Made by a program: the position numbers and the translations under genes
From: an uncultured Bacilli bacterium
GTDB taxonomy: Bacteria; Bacillota_I; Bacilli_A; RF39; UBA660
Assembly: GCA_934086395.1 (NCBI GenBank)
Contig: CAKOIE010000003.1
Span: forward strand, 11,098 to 75,097
Length of the DNA: 64,000 nt
Reading direction: 5' to 3'
Notes under the pieces: model-generated
The model's database searches: none
What the model was told of the DNA's origin: nothing
Seen by the model: the letters and a program-made list of their open reading frames with translations, nothing else
Part shown: positions 8,708 to 16,609 of the stretch, one piece after another
Layout: the number at the start of each line of letters is the position of its first letter
Position numbering within the stretch: the first letter of the stretch is position 1

Positions 8708-10285
8708 TTAATTATAACTCCTTACTTCTTTAAAAGCTTCTAACAAATTTTCAGTTCCATCAAACACCTTTGCATTAGTTAGTTTAGCAATATTATTAAG
8801 TTGTTTTAGACTAGCCATACCAAACGTTATACTATAAACTGGCACCTCTTTATTTAACTTTTTGTAATATTTAGATAGTGTATTAAAGCTTCCCTCATTA
8901 GCGTATCCATCAGTCATAGCAATTATCGTAGTTGTATAATCATCACTTTCATTTTTTAATACTTCTAACCCTTTTTCAATTGCATCATATAAAGCCGTAG
9001 ATCCTCCAACTTTATAATTATTAATATTTTCAATTAAAGCACTTGTATTACTTCCTAATGAACTCCAAACATTCGTAACACTACTACTAAAAGTTATAAC
9101 AGTAATTTTATCATTTTTCGAAAATTGTAACCTATCCTTAGAAGATTCTTCACTATCTAAAATATAATTCATCGCATTTCTTAACTCTTCTATCCCCTCA
9201 CCAGCCATACTACCTGAATAGTCTAAACAAAAAACTGTATGAGTAGGTTTTCTTAAACTTTCTATATATACATTTATAGCTTTTGTAATAACTTTTTTAG
9301 ATGGAAAATTAGTTACATTTAAATATTTACTAGTATCAATTCCCCAATCAGGATTAAATACTTCAGCATCAACATCATTATTTATTCCACCATACCAAGT
9401 TCGATACCCATTATCTTGTAATAATTCTTGTCCTTTTTCACTTAATAAAAATCTTTGAAATCCTAAAAAATCTTTTTCTTTACTTTTATCAGTACTTATA
9501 TAAGCAAGAGTCATATCATTTATTGATACCCCATCTTTAGGATAAAATAAATATAATTCTTCTTTATTATCTTTTTTTAACTGTTTATTTATATCTATTA
9601 AAGATGCTTCATCAGTTATTATTGCTTCATAATCATCATTATTTAAAAACATCTCTTTTAGATAATCTTCATCACCACTAACTCTCAAAGTACCTGAAAA
9701 TAAATTTTTAAGTTCAGTAACTAACTTAGTATTATCTAAATCTTTTTCTAATAAAACTTCCGGGTTACCTGCAAGTGAATTAAGAAATCCAATATATGCA
9801 GTAGCTCCTGTATTAGTACTTGTTACTGATGGCATAACATATTTAATTTTCTTATTTTTAACAAGTTCAACAATATCATTATTAGTAATTTCCTTATCAA
9901 TTAGGCCCAACTTCTTTGCCTTACTCTTTTTAATTCCAAGAACTATAGGACTAATAGCAATTGATTTAGAATTACTTGTTAAATACTGATTATCTAGCAT
10001 ATATAACCACATTGAATTAGATATCCATACTCCATCATACTTATCAGCATTATTATTAAGTTCATCTACTATATCAATATCCCCCATATATGTAAAATTA
10101 ATATCATATCCTTTTTTATATATTTTACTTTCTAAATGTTTATTACTAGCTGATGCTAAAATATTTAATCTTTTACTATCAACTACTTCTATCATCTTAT
10201 TACTAAGTGAATTTCCCATTATTATTACAAACAAGAAAGTAGCAAATAAGATTACAAAAAAACTTTTATTTTTATTACTCATCAC
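8708..10285 (-). CDS. membrane-anchored PBP-like / von Willebrand factor A fusion protein
   Basis: A 525-residue protein and the first gene of the operon. A signal anchor at residues about 8-28 is followed by a periplasmic-binding-protein-like domain (about 38-340, with SVTSTNTGATAYIGFLNS and NGYRTWYGG near its end). A complete VWA domain follows at about 348-525 with an intact MIDAS: DYSGS at 355-359, the Thr in GGST near 428-431 and TDG near 458-460. Both domains should lie outside the membrane. Fusions of a solute-binding-like domain with VWA occur in YfbK/D-amino-acid-like and Ter-associated systems, but the ligand is unknown. A second MMS start is followed by an MS; GGATGG upstream is a modest ribosome site. 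Confidence 0.8.
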   Translation of the reverse strand: MMSNKNKSFFVILFATFLFVIIMGNSLSNKMIEVVDSKRLNILASASNKHLESKIYKKGYDINFTYMGDIDIVDELNNNADKYDGVWISNSMWLYMLDNQYLTSNSKSIAISPIVLGIKKSKAKKLGLIDKEITNNDIVELVKNKKIKYVMPSVTSTNTGATAYIGFLNSLAGNPEVLLEKDLDNTKLVTELKNLFSGTLRVSGDEDYLKEMFLNNDDYEAIITDEASLIDINKQLKKDNKEELYLFYPKDGVSINDMTLAYISTDKSKEKDFLGFQRFLLSEKGQELLQDNGYRTWYGGINNDVDAEVFNPDWGIDTSKYLNVTNFPSKKVITKAINVYIESLRKPTHTVFCLDYSGSMAGEGIEELRNAMNYILDSEESSKDRLQFSKNDKITVITFSSSVTNVWSSLGSNTSALIENINNYKVGGSTALYDAIEKGLEVLKNESDDYTTTIIAMTDGYANEGSFNTLSKYYKKLNKEVPVYSITFGMASLKQLNNIAKLTNAKVFDGTENLLEAFKEVRSYN

Positions 10286-10305
10286 ATATCCATCCTCTAA
10301 TCAAA

Positions 10306-10334
10306 AGTATATCATTATAAGATTTAAAACTCAA
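10306..10334 (-). promoter_or_regulatory. promoter of the VWA-xpaC-PBP-telA-AAA operon
   Basis: On the minus strand TTGAGT (10329-10334) and TATACT (10306-10311) are separated by exactly 17 bp. The predicted start is about 15 bases before the first ATG at 10285. No other good promoter is visible within the five genes, whose gaps are all under 40 bases. Confidence 0.6.
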
Positions 10335-10420
10335 TTAAAATCACGCCTACACTTACACCTAAATCCCACAATTCCTACATTTATTAATTAAAATCTTATT
10401 TTTATCGAACTATTTTCCCA

Positions 10421-10442
10421 CAAAAAAAGCCTTTAATAGGCT
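10421..10442 (-). terminator. intrinsic terminator after tRNA-Leu
   Basis: On the minus strand AGCCT pairs with AGGCT (10438-10442 and 10428-10432) around a five-base loop, followed by a T7 run (10422-10428). It lies 17 bases beyond the tRNA 3' end. Confidence 0.75.
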
Positions 10443-10458
10443 CATAAACTTTATAAAA

Positions 10459-10546
10459 TGGTGCTCGCACTCGGACTTGAACCGAGACTTCTTCATCAGA
10501 AAATAGATTTTGAGTCTATCGCGTCTACCAATTTCGCCATGCGAGC
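10459..10546 (-). tRNA. tRNA-Leu (anticodon CAA)
   Basis: The minus strand folds as a class II tRNA. The acceptor arm GCTCGCA/TGCGAGC carries an encoded ACCA end; the D arm contains TGGTAGACGC; the anticodon loop CTCAAAA reads CAA (codon UUG); a long variable arm TTCTGATGAAGAA and the T arm CTCGGTTCAAGTCCGAG follow. It reads UUG, a common Leu codon in this AT-rich genome. No integrase or attachment duplication is seen next to it. Confidence 0.95.
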
Positions 10547-10596
10547 AAGAACAAATTAATTATAACACATAATATCTAAAAAATGTTAAAATTAAT

Positions 10597-11169
10597 TTAT
10601 TTTTCTTCTTCTTCATTATATTTAGTTAAATACAAATCTAATTCTTCATCATTTTCACTATTGTTAAATTTAGGTAAATCATTAATAGTAGCAAGTCCAA
10701 AATAATCTAAAAAGTTATTAGTAACTTCATATAAATTAGGTTTACCAGGTAATGTACTTTTCCCACTTACTTTAATTAACTCTTTAGCAAGTAATTTTCT
10801 AATTACAAATACAGTAGAAACACCTCTAAGTTCATCAATCTCTACTCTAGTAATTGGACCATTATAAGCAATTATTGCAAGAGTTTCCAAAGCAGCAGGA
10901 GATAAAGTATTACTTTCAGGTTTTTTAACTAATTTTTCATAAATTTCTTTATGCTCTGGTTTAGTAGTTAACTTAAAAGCATCTCCTAAATAACTTATTC
11001 TTATTCCTCTATCTTCTTCTTCGTAATTCTTTTTTAATATAGAAAGTAAATTCTTAACCTCTGTTTCACTTTTAGACATAATATCGCATAAATTATCTAA
11101 AGTAATTCCCTCATCACCAACCACAAACAATATTCCTTCTAAAATCCCAACATCTCTCATAACTAACAT
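10597..11169 (-). CDS. scpB: segregation and condensation protein B
   Basis: A 190-residue winged-helix kleisin partner that, with ScpA and SMC, forms the bacterial condensin organising the chromosome at the origin. The two winged-helix units are visible: residues about 1-80 and 85-165, with the characteristic LSPAALETLAIIAYNGPITRVEIDELRG segment and an LPGKPNLYEVTNNFLDYFGL ending. The acidic C-terminal tail is usual. It overlaps scpA by 7 bases, as is normal for the pair. SMC itself is not in the window. Confidence 0.95.
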   Translation of the reverse strand: MLVMRDVGILEGILFVVGDEGITLDNLCDIMSKSETEVKNLLSILKKNYEEEDRGIRISYLGDAFKLTTKPEHKEIYEKLVKKPESNTLSPAALETLAIIAYNGPITRVEIDELRGVSTVFVIRKLLAKELIKVSGKSTLPGKPNLYEVTNNFLDYFGLATINDLPKFNNSENDEELDLYLTKYNEEEEK

Positions 11170-11870
11170 CCTTCTAAATAAATATCCCCAAAGTTTTTAT
11201 CTTGAGTTATAACTATTTCCCTTTTCTTAGATAAATCAAGTATACTTAAAAAAGTAACAATAACATATGGTTTAGAAAAATCATCAAATAAATCTAAAAA
11301 ATTAACTTTACCTCTTTCTTTAATAATATTTCTAATCATTATACTTCTACTTTCTAAGCTTATTTCTTTCTTCGTCACTGTAGTAGTCTTAGGTTCTTGT
11401 AATTTTTGTCTCTTTAAAAATTCTTCAAAAGCATTCAATAAATCATCTAAAGAAATATTTGTATTTAATTTAGTTTCATTTCTAAATTCATTTAAATTAC
11501 TAGGTAACTTAGTATAAACATAACTTCTCTTTTCTTCAAGAACTCTAAAATCCCCAGCCATATCTTTAATTTTTTGATACTCTAATAATCTTTCTCTTAA
11601 TTCATCTTCACTATTAATTTCATATTCATCATCATTATCTTCATTATCCCTATGTAATAACAATTTACTTTTTAAATGAATAAGTTCAGAAGCCATAACT
11701 AAATATTCACTACAAGCATCTATTGTTAAATTTTTATTATTATTTATATAATCTATATATTCTTTAGTAATTAATTCTATATCTATATCATAAATATCCA
11801 TCTTGTTAGACCTAATTAAATGCAGTAGCAAATCTAATGGTCCATTAAAATTATTAATTTCTACATTCAT
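11163..11870 (-). CDS. scpA: segregation and condensation protein A (kleisin)
   Basis: A 235-residue kleisin that bridges SMC heads and binds an ScpB dimer. The N-terminal signature NNFNGPLDLLLHLIRSNKMD and the DACSEYLVMASELIHLKSKLLL helix are clear; the C-terminal winged helix (about 160-235) carries VTFLSILDLSKKREI. The start codon overlaps the stop of the upstream membrane-protein gene by four bases, so the three genes form one translationally coupled operon. Confidence 0.95.
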   Translation of the reverse strand: MNVEINNFNGPLDLLLHLIRSNKMDIYDIDIELITKEYIDYINNNKNLTIDACSEYLVMASELIHLKSKLLLHRDNEDNDDEYEINSEDELRERLLEYQKIKDMAGDFRVLEEKRSYVYTKLPSNLNEFRNETKLNTNISLDDLLNAFEEFLKRQKLQEPKTTTVTKKEISLESRSIMIRNIIKERGKVNFLDLFDDFSKPYVIVTFLSILDLSKKREIVITQDKNFGDIYLEGC

Positions 11871-12490
11871 TTACAATCAAAACCTTTTTTTATTAACTCA
11901 GAACTTATTATATCATACTTAGTATTTAATAGATAATAATTTATATCTATATCCCTAAAATTAGCATCATTATCTATAATAGCAGTATATTTAAAATTAT
12001 TATCACTTGTAACTATAGTGCTTTTTCCACCTAAAGAATTAACATTATTACTTTTAATTTTATAGTTTAACAATATATCATTATATATAGATTCATTTTC
12101 ATTAGAATATGTATAATTATTTTCTATTTTCATTAAATTATTCTCATTATCAAAAGTATAAATATATTCATAATTGCGATATACACATGTTAAAATATTA
12201 CTGTTATTATTTACAGTTGTAGTACTTGTTGTTGTAGACGTTGATGAAGATACAATTGTTGTCGTAGTAGATGTTGTAACTACAGGACTAGTCGTATTAT
12301 TATTATTTTTATTATTTTTATTTAATAAATCATCTAAAGTAAAATCATCTCCAATAAGTGCTTTAATATATGGAAACGCTAAGCAAGTACCAATTAAAAA
12401 TACAAATACAAAAATAACAAATACTGGTTTACTTGATTTTTCTTTTTTTAAAGTACCTAACACTATAGCATCTTTATTATCATTGTTCAT
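11867..12490 (-). CDS. membrane-anchored protein with Asn/Thr-rich linker, upstream of scpA
   Basis: A 207-residue protein. The cytoplasmic N-terminus (about 22 residues) leads to one membrane helix (about 23-46). A low-complexity linker of Asn then Ser/Thr/Val (about 60-98) connects it to an extracellular domain with two cysteines (C102 region and near the C-terminus, DCK) and many Asn/Tyr. I do not recognise the domain. Its position before scpAB is presumably only operonic. The repeat-rich linker gives an artefactual open frame on the other strand. Confidence 0.6.
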   Translation of the reverse strand: MNNDNKDAIVLGTLKKEKSSKPVFVIFVFVFLIGTCLAFPYIKALIGDDFTLDDLLNKNNKNNNNTTSPVVTTSTTTTIVSSSTSTTTSTTTVNNNSNILTCVYRNYEYIYTFDNENNLMKIENNYTYSNENESIYNDILLNYKIKSNNVNSLGGKSTIVTSDNNFKYTAIIDNDANFRDIDINYYLLNTKYDIISSELIKKGFDCK

Positions 12491-12543
12491 ATTAACTAGC
12501 CTCCAACTATAACAAGTATAGCAAAATTTTTAATAAAAGAAAA

Positions 12544-12573
12544 CAAAAAAGGACAAGAAATTATCTCATCCTA
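12544..12573 (-). terminator. probable intrinsic terminator after ftsK/spoIIIE
   Basis: On the minus strand AGGATGAG pairs with CTTGTCCT, allowing two G-U pairs, and is followed by T6. It lies about 65 bases beyond the ftsK stop and just before the next gene's leader. Confidence 0.5.
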
Positions 12574-12639
12574 ATCTATTTAAACACTATAAAATAGTGG
12601 TCAATATATCTTATTCTAATATTCTAAAAAATTACCAAT

Positions 12640-14874
12640 TTATTCATCTTTTTGTAATTTTACAATAACTTCTCGTGGTTTAGAGCCATTTTGAGGTCCA
12701 ATTATACCTCTTTCTTCAAGTAAATCTACAATTCTAGCGGCTCTTGAAAAACCAACTCTAAATCTTCTTTGAATTAAAGAAGCACTTATTTTACCTGTTG
12801 TAATTGCAAAATCAACTACATCGTTATATAAAGGATCATCATATTCTTCAGTACCACTATTTGCACCAGCCATGTGATTATCAGGTATTTCAGTTAAACT
12901 ATTATCATAACTTGCTACTTGTTCTTTAGATACGTAATCAATTAATCTTTGAGTTTCTTCATCAGATATAAAGTTACCTTGAATTCTAATTGGTGTATTT
13001 TCACCCATTGGTAAATATAACATATCACCTTTACCAAGTAATTTTTCTGCTCCGCTTCGATCAAGTATAGTTCTTGAATCTATTTGAGAAGCAACCGCAA
13101 ATGAAATACGTGATGGTATATTTGCTTTAACTACACCTGTAATTACATCAGTTGAAGGTCTTTGAGTTGCAACAATTAAGTGAATTCCAGCGGCTCTTGC
13201 CATTTGAGTTATACGCATAATTGAATCTTCTACCTCTTTAGCCGCAACAAGCATTAAATCAGCAAGTTCATCTATTATAACTAAAATATAAGGCATCTTA
13301 GGGACATCAGTATTATTCTTTTTATTACTCTTTTCAATCATTTCGTTATATCCAGAAATATTTTTAACATTATTATCAGCAAATTTTTGATATCTATTTT
13401 CCATTTCAGCAACTATTTTTTGAAGTACTACATTTGCTTTCTTAGGATCAGTAACAACTGGACATAATAAATGCGGTATTCCATTATAATTAGATAACTC
13501 GACCTTTTTAGGATCAACTAAAACTAACTTTATATCATTCGGATTCATTCTCATTAAAATTGATGCAATAAAACTATTTATACAAACTGATTTACCTGAA
13601 CCAGTAGAACCGGCAACAAGTAAGTGTGGCATTTTTGATAAATCAGCACAGCATGTTCTACCCATTAAATCCTTACCAAGAGCAACTAATATCTTAGCAT
13701 CATTCATTGATTTTGGAACTGTGCTAAGAACCTCTCTAATTGGAACACTAGCAACATTTCTATTAGGTATTTCAACTCCAACAGTACTTTTTCCCGGAAT
13801 AGGTGCTTCAATTCTAACGTCCTTAGCAGCAAGTGCTAGCGCTATTTCTTTACTAATACTTGTAATTCTATTAACTTTAGTGCCAGCTTTAATCTCAACC
13901 TCAAACTGAGTTACAGCAGGACCCTCATGTATTTCAACTACTTTACCAGTAATTTGAAAATCTCTTAAAACCTTCTCAAGTGCAAGTCTATTTTGATTTA
14001 AGAAATCACTATTATTAACCTTTTTAGTTTTAGCCGAAGGATTTAATATATCAAGTGGAGGTAAATGATATTCTCCATTTGAACTATTTTGAATAGTTAT
14101 AGGAGCACTACTAGTTGTTTTTTCTTCTTTATTATTATCATAATTTTCATTATGAAATCTACTCATTTCTTCACTAGAAGTAATCATAACTTTGTTGTTT
14201 ACAGGACTTACTTGTTCTTCCTCCTCATCATCGTCATCATCTTCTTCATCAGATTCACTTAATTTTAAAGCCTTACTAGATTTAACTCCATCTCCAAGTC
14301 CTTTAAAGACTTTAATAATTTTAACTACAATATCAGCAAGTGATACATTAAGAGCCATTACTACTCCAAACAAGGCAAAGACAGCTAAAATAATATAAGT
14401 ACCAGTCAAATCAAATAAATTAACAAATCCCCATGAGAAAAATGCTCCAATTATTCCTCCACCAGTCTGACTTAAATTTATAAAATTTTCACTATTTATT
14501 GTATTCATAAAATTATCTATGGTATTTTGAAATATATCATTATTTTTAAGTACTGCACTATCAGCAATATAGTTAATATGACTAAGAGCAAGTAACGCAA
14601 TTAACAAAAGATATAACCCAATTAATCTCGAATTAAAAAACTTAGGTAAATCTCCCTTAATTATCATATACATTCCTAAAATAATTAATAATAAAACAAA
14701 AATAGCCCACCAAGTCCCCATTAAAAATATACAAAAAGATTTAATAAGATGTCCTACTGGACCAAACGCTCCTATTCCAATTATTCCAACAAGTACAAGT
14801 AATAAACCAATTAGTTCTGAAGAAAATTTAGTTTTACTAGCACTTTCACCTTTTCTTTTTTTCTTTTTAGCCAT
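12640..14874 (-). CDS. ftsK: FtsK/SpoIIIE DNA translocase
   Basis: A 744-residue septal DNA pump. Four N-terminal membrane segments (about residues 18-175) are followed by a short acidic linker (EEDDDDDEEEEQ) and the motor domain, with Walker A VAGSTGSGKSVCIN, Walker B ILVIIDELADLM and the RPSTDVITGVVKANIP segment. The C-terminal gamma winged helix (about 680-744) has SASLIQRRFRVGFSRAARIVD, which recognises KOPS/SRS DNA. At 744 residues it is the size of SpoIIIE/SftA rather than the long proteobacterial FtsK. A basic N-terminus (MAKKKKRKGE) follows positive-inside. No SpoIII neighbours are present, so a general division role is likely. Confidence 0.95.
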   Translation of the reverse strand: MAKKKKRKGESASKTKFSSELIGLLLVLVGIIGIGAFGPVGHLIKSFCIFLMGTWWAIFVLLLIILGMYMIIKGDLPKFFNSRLIGLYLLLIALLALSHINYIADSAVLKNNDIFQNTIDNFMNTINSENFINLSQTGGGIIGAFFSWGFVNLFDLTGTYIILAVFALFGVVMALNVSLADIVVKIIKVFKGLGDGVKSSKALKLSESDEEDDDDDEEEEQVSPVNNKVMITSSEEMSRFHNENYDNNKEEKTTSSAPITIQNSSNGEYHLPPLDILNPSAKTKKVNNSDFLNQNRLALEKVLRDFQITGKVVEIHEGPAVTQFEVEIKAGTKVNRITSISKEIALALAAKDVRIEAPIPGKSTVGVEIPNRNVASVPIREVLSTVPKSMNDAKILVALGKDLMGRTCCADLSKMPHLLVAGSTGSGKSVCINSFIASILMRMNPNDIKLVLVDPKKVELSNYNGIPHLLCPVVTDPKKANVVLQKIVAEMENRYQKFADNNVKNISGYNEMIEKSNKKNNTDVPKMPYILVIIDELADLMLVAAKEVEDSIMRITQMARAAGIHLIVATQRPSTDVITGVVKANIPSRISFAVASQIDSRTILDRSGAEKLLGKGDMLYLPMGENTPIRIQGNFISDEETQRLIDYVSKEQVASYDNSLTEIPDNHMAGANSGTEEYDDPLYNDVVDFAITTGKISASLIQRRFRVGFSRAARIVDLLEERGIIGPQNGSKPREVIVKLQKDE

Positions 14875-14988
14875 ATACTATCAACTCCATTATAATTATA
14901 AACCATATATAAATTTAATGCAAAAAGAAACTGTAAAGTTACATTAATAATAGTTACTTAATTTATATTAATATTTTCACTTGTTCGC

Positions 14989-15017
14989 TTGTTTATATAT
15001 TAAACTAATTGTATAAT
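14989..15017 (+). promoter_or_regulatory. toxin promoter, type I locus copy 1
   Basis: TTGTTT (14989-14994) and a perfect TATAAT (15012-15017) are 17 bp apart. The -10 box lies between the arms of a nine-base inverted repeat (AACTAATTG at 15003-15011, CAATTAGTT at 15031-15039). Transcription would begin near 15023, just before the leader element that pairs with the transcript tail. Confidence 0.7.
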
Positions 15018-15095
15018 ACCAACTAAGGAACAATTAGTTGCTGGGTGTCTATCCTCACTTTTTTATAATATCAAAAAGATGAGGAGGTGCTACAT

Positions 15096-15188
15096 ATGAG
15101 TAAAAGAAAATTTATTATTAAATTTCTAAGATACGTATGTTTCATTATTTTATGTATATCTGTTTTAGTATACATAGTAAAAAAATAG
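15096..15188 (+). CDS. 30-residue hydrophobic peptide, putative type I toxin (copy 1)
   Basis: The peptide MSKRKFIIKFLRYVCFIILC continues with a hydrophobic SVLVYIV and ends in KK: a basic N-terminus, one membrane helix and a basic end, the usual form of type I membrane toxins. GAGGAGG (15081-15087) gives a strong ribosome site that is folded into a hairpin, with CCTCaCTTTTT of the leader pairing AAAAAGatGAGG. The stop codon is followed at once by a hairpin that serves as terminator of an antisense RNA. I do not recognise the peptide as Fst, TxpA, BsrG or Ldr by sequence; the class is inferred from architecture. Confidence 0.7.
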   Translation: MSKRKFIIKFLRYVCFIILCISVLVYIVKK

Positions 15189-15302
15189 ACACTTAATTAC
15201 CAAGAAAGATAATTAAATGTCTTTACCAAATTAAATTTAGGATAGACATTCAGCATTGCAAAACTAAATGTTCCTTTTTTATTTTATGTAAGTCTTCCTT
15301 AC
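15181..15302 (-). ncRNA. predicted antisense antitoxin RNA, copy 1
   Basis: A convergent minus-strand promoter (TTGATA at 15332-15337, TATTAT at 15309-15314, 17 bp apart) would start an RNA near 15302. Its first bases form a stem (complement of TATGTAAG...CTTACAcA, 15285-15304). It runs antisense to the toxin 3' region and ends at a hairpin (15187-15222) followed by T7 that overlaps the toxin's last codons. Predicted length is about 120 nt. Confidence 0.65.
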
Positions 15303-15368
15303 ACATTCATAATAGCATATTTTATTTTATTTATCAAATTAGTTTTTTATATATTTTCACTTGTTTGC

Positions 15369-15397
15369 TTGTTTATATATTAAACTAATTGTATAAT
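15369..15397 (+). promoter_or_regulatory. toxin promoter, type I locus copy 2
   Basis: TTGTTT (15369-15374), a 17-bp spacer and TATAAT (15392-15397), in a segment almost identical to copy 1 but 380 bp downstream. Confidence 0.7.
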
Positions 15398-15475
15398 ACC
15401 AACTAAGGAACAATTAGTTGCTGGGTGTCTATCCTCACTTTTTTATAATATCAAAAAGATGAGGAGGTGCTACAT

Positions 15476-15568
15476 ATGAGTAAAAGAATATTTATTATTA
15501 AATTTCTAAGATACGTATGTTTCATTATTCTATGTATATCAATTTTGGTATACATGGTAAAAAAATAG
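15476..15568 (+). CDS. 30-residue hydrophobic peptide, putative type I toxin (copy 2)
   Basis: This differs from copy 1 by three conservative changes (K5I, V24I, I28M) and keeps the same leader, SD-sequestering hairpin and flanks. The unit is a tandem duplication of about 380 bp. Changes in the coding region are few and keep the basic ends and hydrophobic core, which argues that the peptide is translated. Confidence 0.7.
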   Translation: MSKRIFIIKFLRYVCFIILCISILVYMVKK

Positions 15569-15679
15569 ACACTTAATTATCAAGAAAGATAATTAAATGT
15601 CGACACTTTATTTTAAAGGATAGACATTCAGCGTAGCAAACTAAATGTTCCTTTTTTATTTTATGTAAGTTTCCCTTAC
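15558..15679 (-). ncRNA. predicted antisense antitoxin RNA, copy 2
   Basis: The promoter on the minus strand is TTGATA (15709-15714), 17 bp, TATTAT (15686-15691). The 5' stem TATGTAAG/CTTACATA and a terminal hairpin with T7 overlapping the toxin stop codon are as in copy 1. Confidence 0.65.
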
Positions 15680-15729
15680 ATATTCATAATAGCATGTTTT
15701 ATTTTATTTATCAAATTAATCAAAAATTT

Positions 15730-16608
15730 TTACCTCATGTTAGTAAATTTTCTAATTGTATCCATTGGTCCATCACTATTTAAGATTTCATTTTCTAATT
15801 CTTTGCGATTATATCTAACCAAAACTTTTTGAACATCAAACCCTTGATTATTTCTTTTTTCTTTTAAGATAACATAAGATGCTGTATCAACTGGATCATT
15901 TCCATAAGCCATACCAACAGCTCTTAAAGTATAAAATGATGTATTTTCTCCTCTTTCAAACATTTCAAAATGAACATGTCCTTGAAATATAGAATCATAA
16001 TCAGTTACTTTTTTTCCATTAAATAATGGTTCATTCATTGCTGATATTATTCCTTTAGCTTCTTCACTATTTTCTCCTAAAAATTTAATCTTATTTGCCA
16101 TATCAAGTTTTTGTTCTTGACTATTAGTATATAAAAATTGTTTATATGCATCTATGCCGTTTTTATAATTAGCCTGATAAGACCACGTACTATTTTTAGT
16201 ATAATCAAATCTACAATCATTTGCGAAATGACATAATGCGATTTTCTTACCGCCCAAACATAAATCAATAAAATGAGGATATAAATTTATTATTCCTATT
16301 TCATAACTATTTAAATTAGATAACGTCCATAAATAGCTTTCTTCTTTTTCTTCTGTAAAATAGCTTTTAAAAGGATCTATTCCAAGAGTAATATAATCTT
16401 CACTATTACCAGCTATTGATTTAACATTATATTCGTCAAATAACTCCATTATTTTCTTAGGACTAGGTCCAACTCCAACATTATCCCCTAAAGAATATAT
16501 TTCTGTTATTCCTTTATTTTTCATATCTTTTAAACATGCCATAGTTGGCACTAACAAACTATGTGCATCGGTGATAATTCCGATACATCTACCTGTATAT
16601 TCATTCAT
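15730..16608 (-). CDS. metallophosphoesterase (calcineurin-like)
   Basis: A 292-residue cytoplasmic phosphoesterase. The metal-binding motifs occur in order: TDAH (near residue 13), SLGDNVG (near 40), GNSED (near 70), CHF (near 125) and GHVHFEMF (near 208). The GNSED form instead of GNH[DE] is typical of the YfcE/bis-tetraphosphatase-like branch. The substrate cannot be told from sequence. It follows miaA by one base and is the last gene of the yqeG-yqeH-mutL-miaA operon. Confidence 0.85.
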   Translation of the reverse strand: MNEYTGRCIGIITDAHSLLVPTMACLKDMKNKGITEIYSLGDNVGVGPSPKKIMELFDEYNVKSIAGNSEDYITLGIDPFKSYFTEEKEESYLWTLSNLNSYEIGIINLYPHFIDLCLGGKKIALCHFANDCRFDYTKNSTWSYQANYKNGIDAYKQFLYTNSQEQKLDMANKIKFLGENSEEAKGIISAMNEPLFNGKKVTDYDSIFQGHVHFEMFERGENTSFYTLRAVGMAYGNDPVDTASYVILKEKRNNQGFDVQKVLVRYNRKELENEILNSDGPMDTIRKFTNMR

Positions 16609-16609
16609 T

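Noticed and set aside
10459..10546. tRNA-Leu as an integration site
   Set aside because: No integrase gene nearby and no duplicated tRNA 3' end within the window.
12174..12512. 112-residue valine-rich frame antisense to the membrane protein upstream of scpA
   Set aside because: It mirrors the Thr/Ser/Asn low-complexity linker; no start signal, and the opposite strand forms a proper operon.
14192..14398. Serine-rich frame on the plus strand within ftsK
   Set aside because: It is the antisense of the acidic Asp/Glu linker codons of FtsK; no ribosome site.
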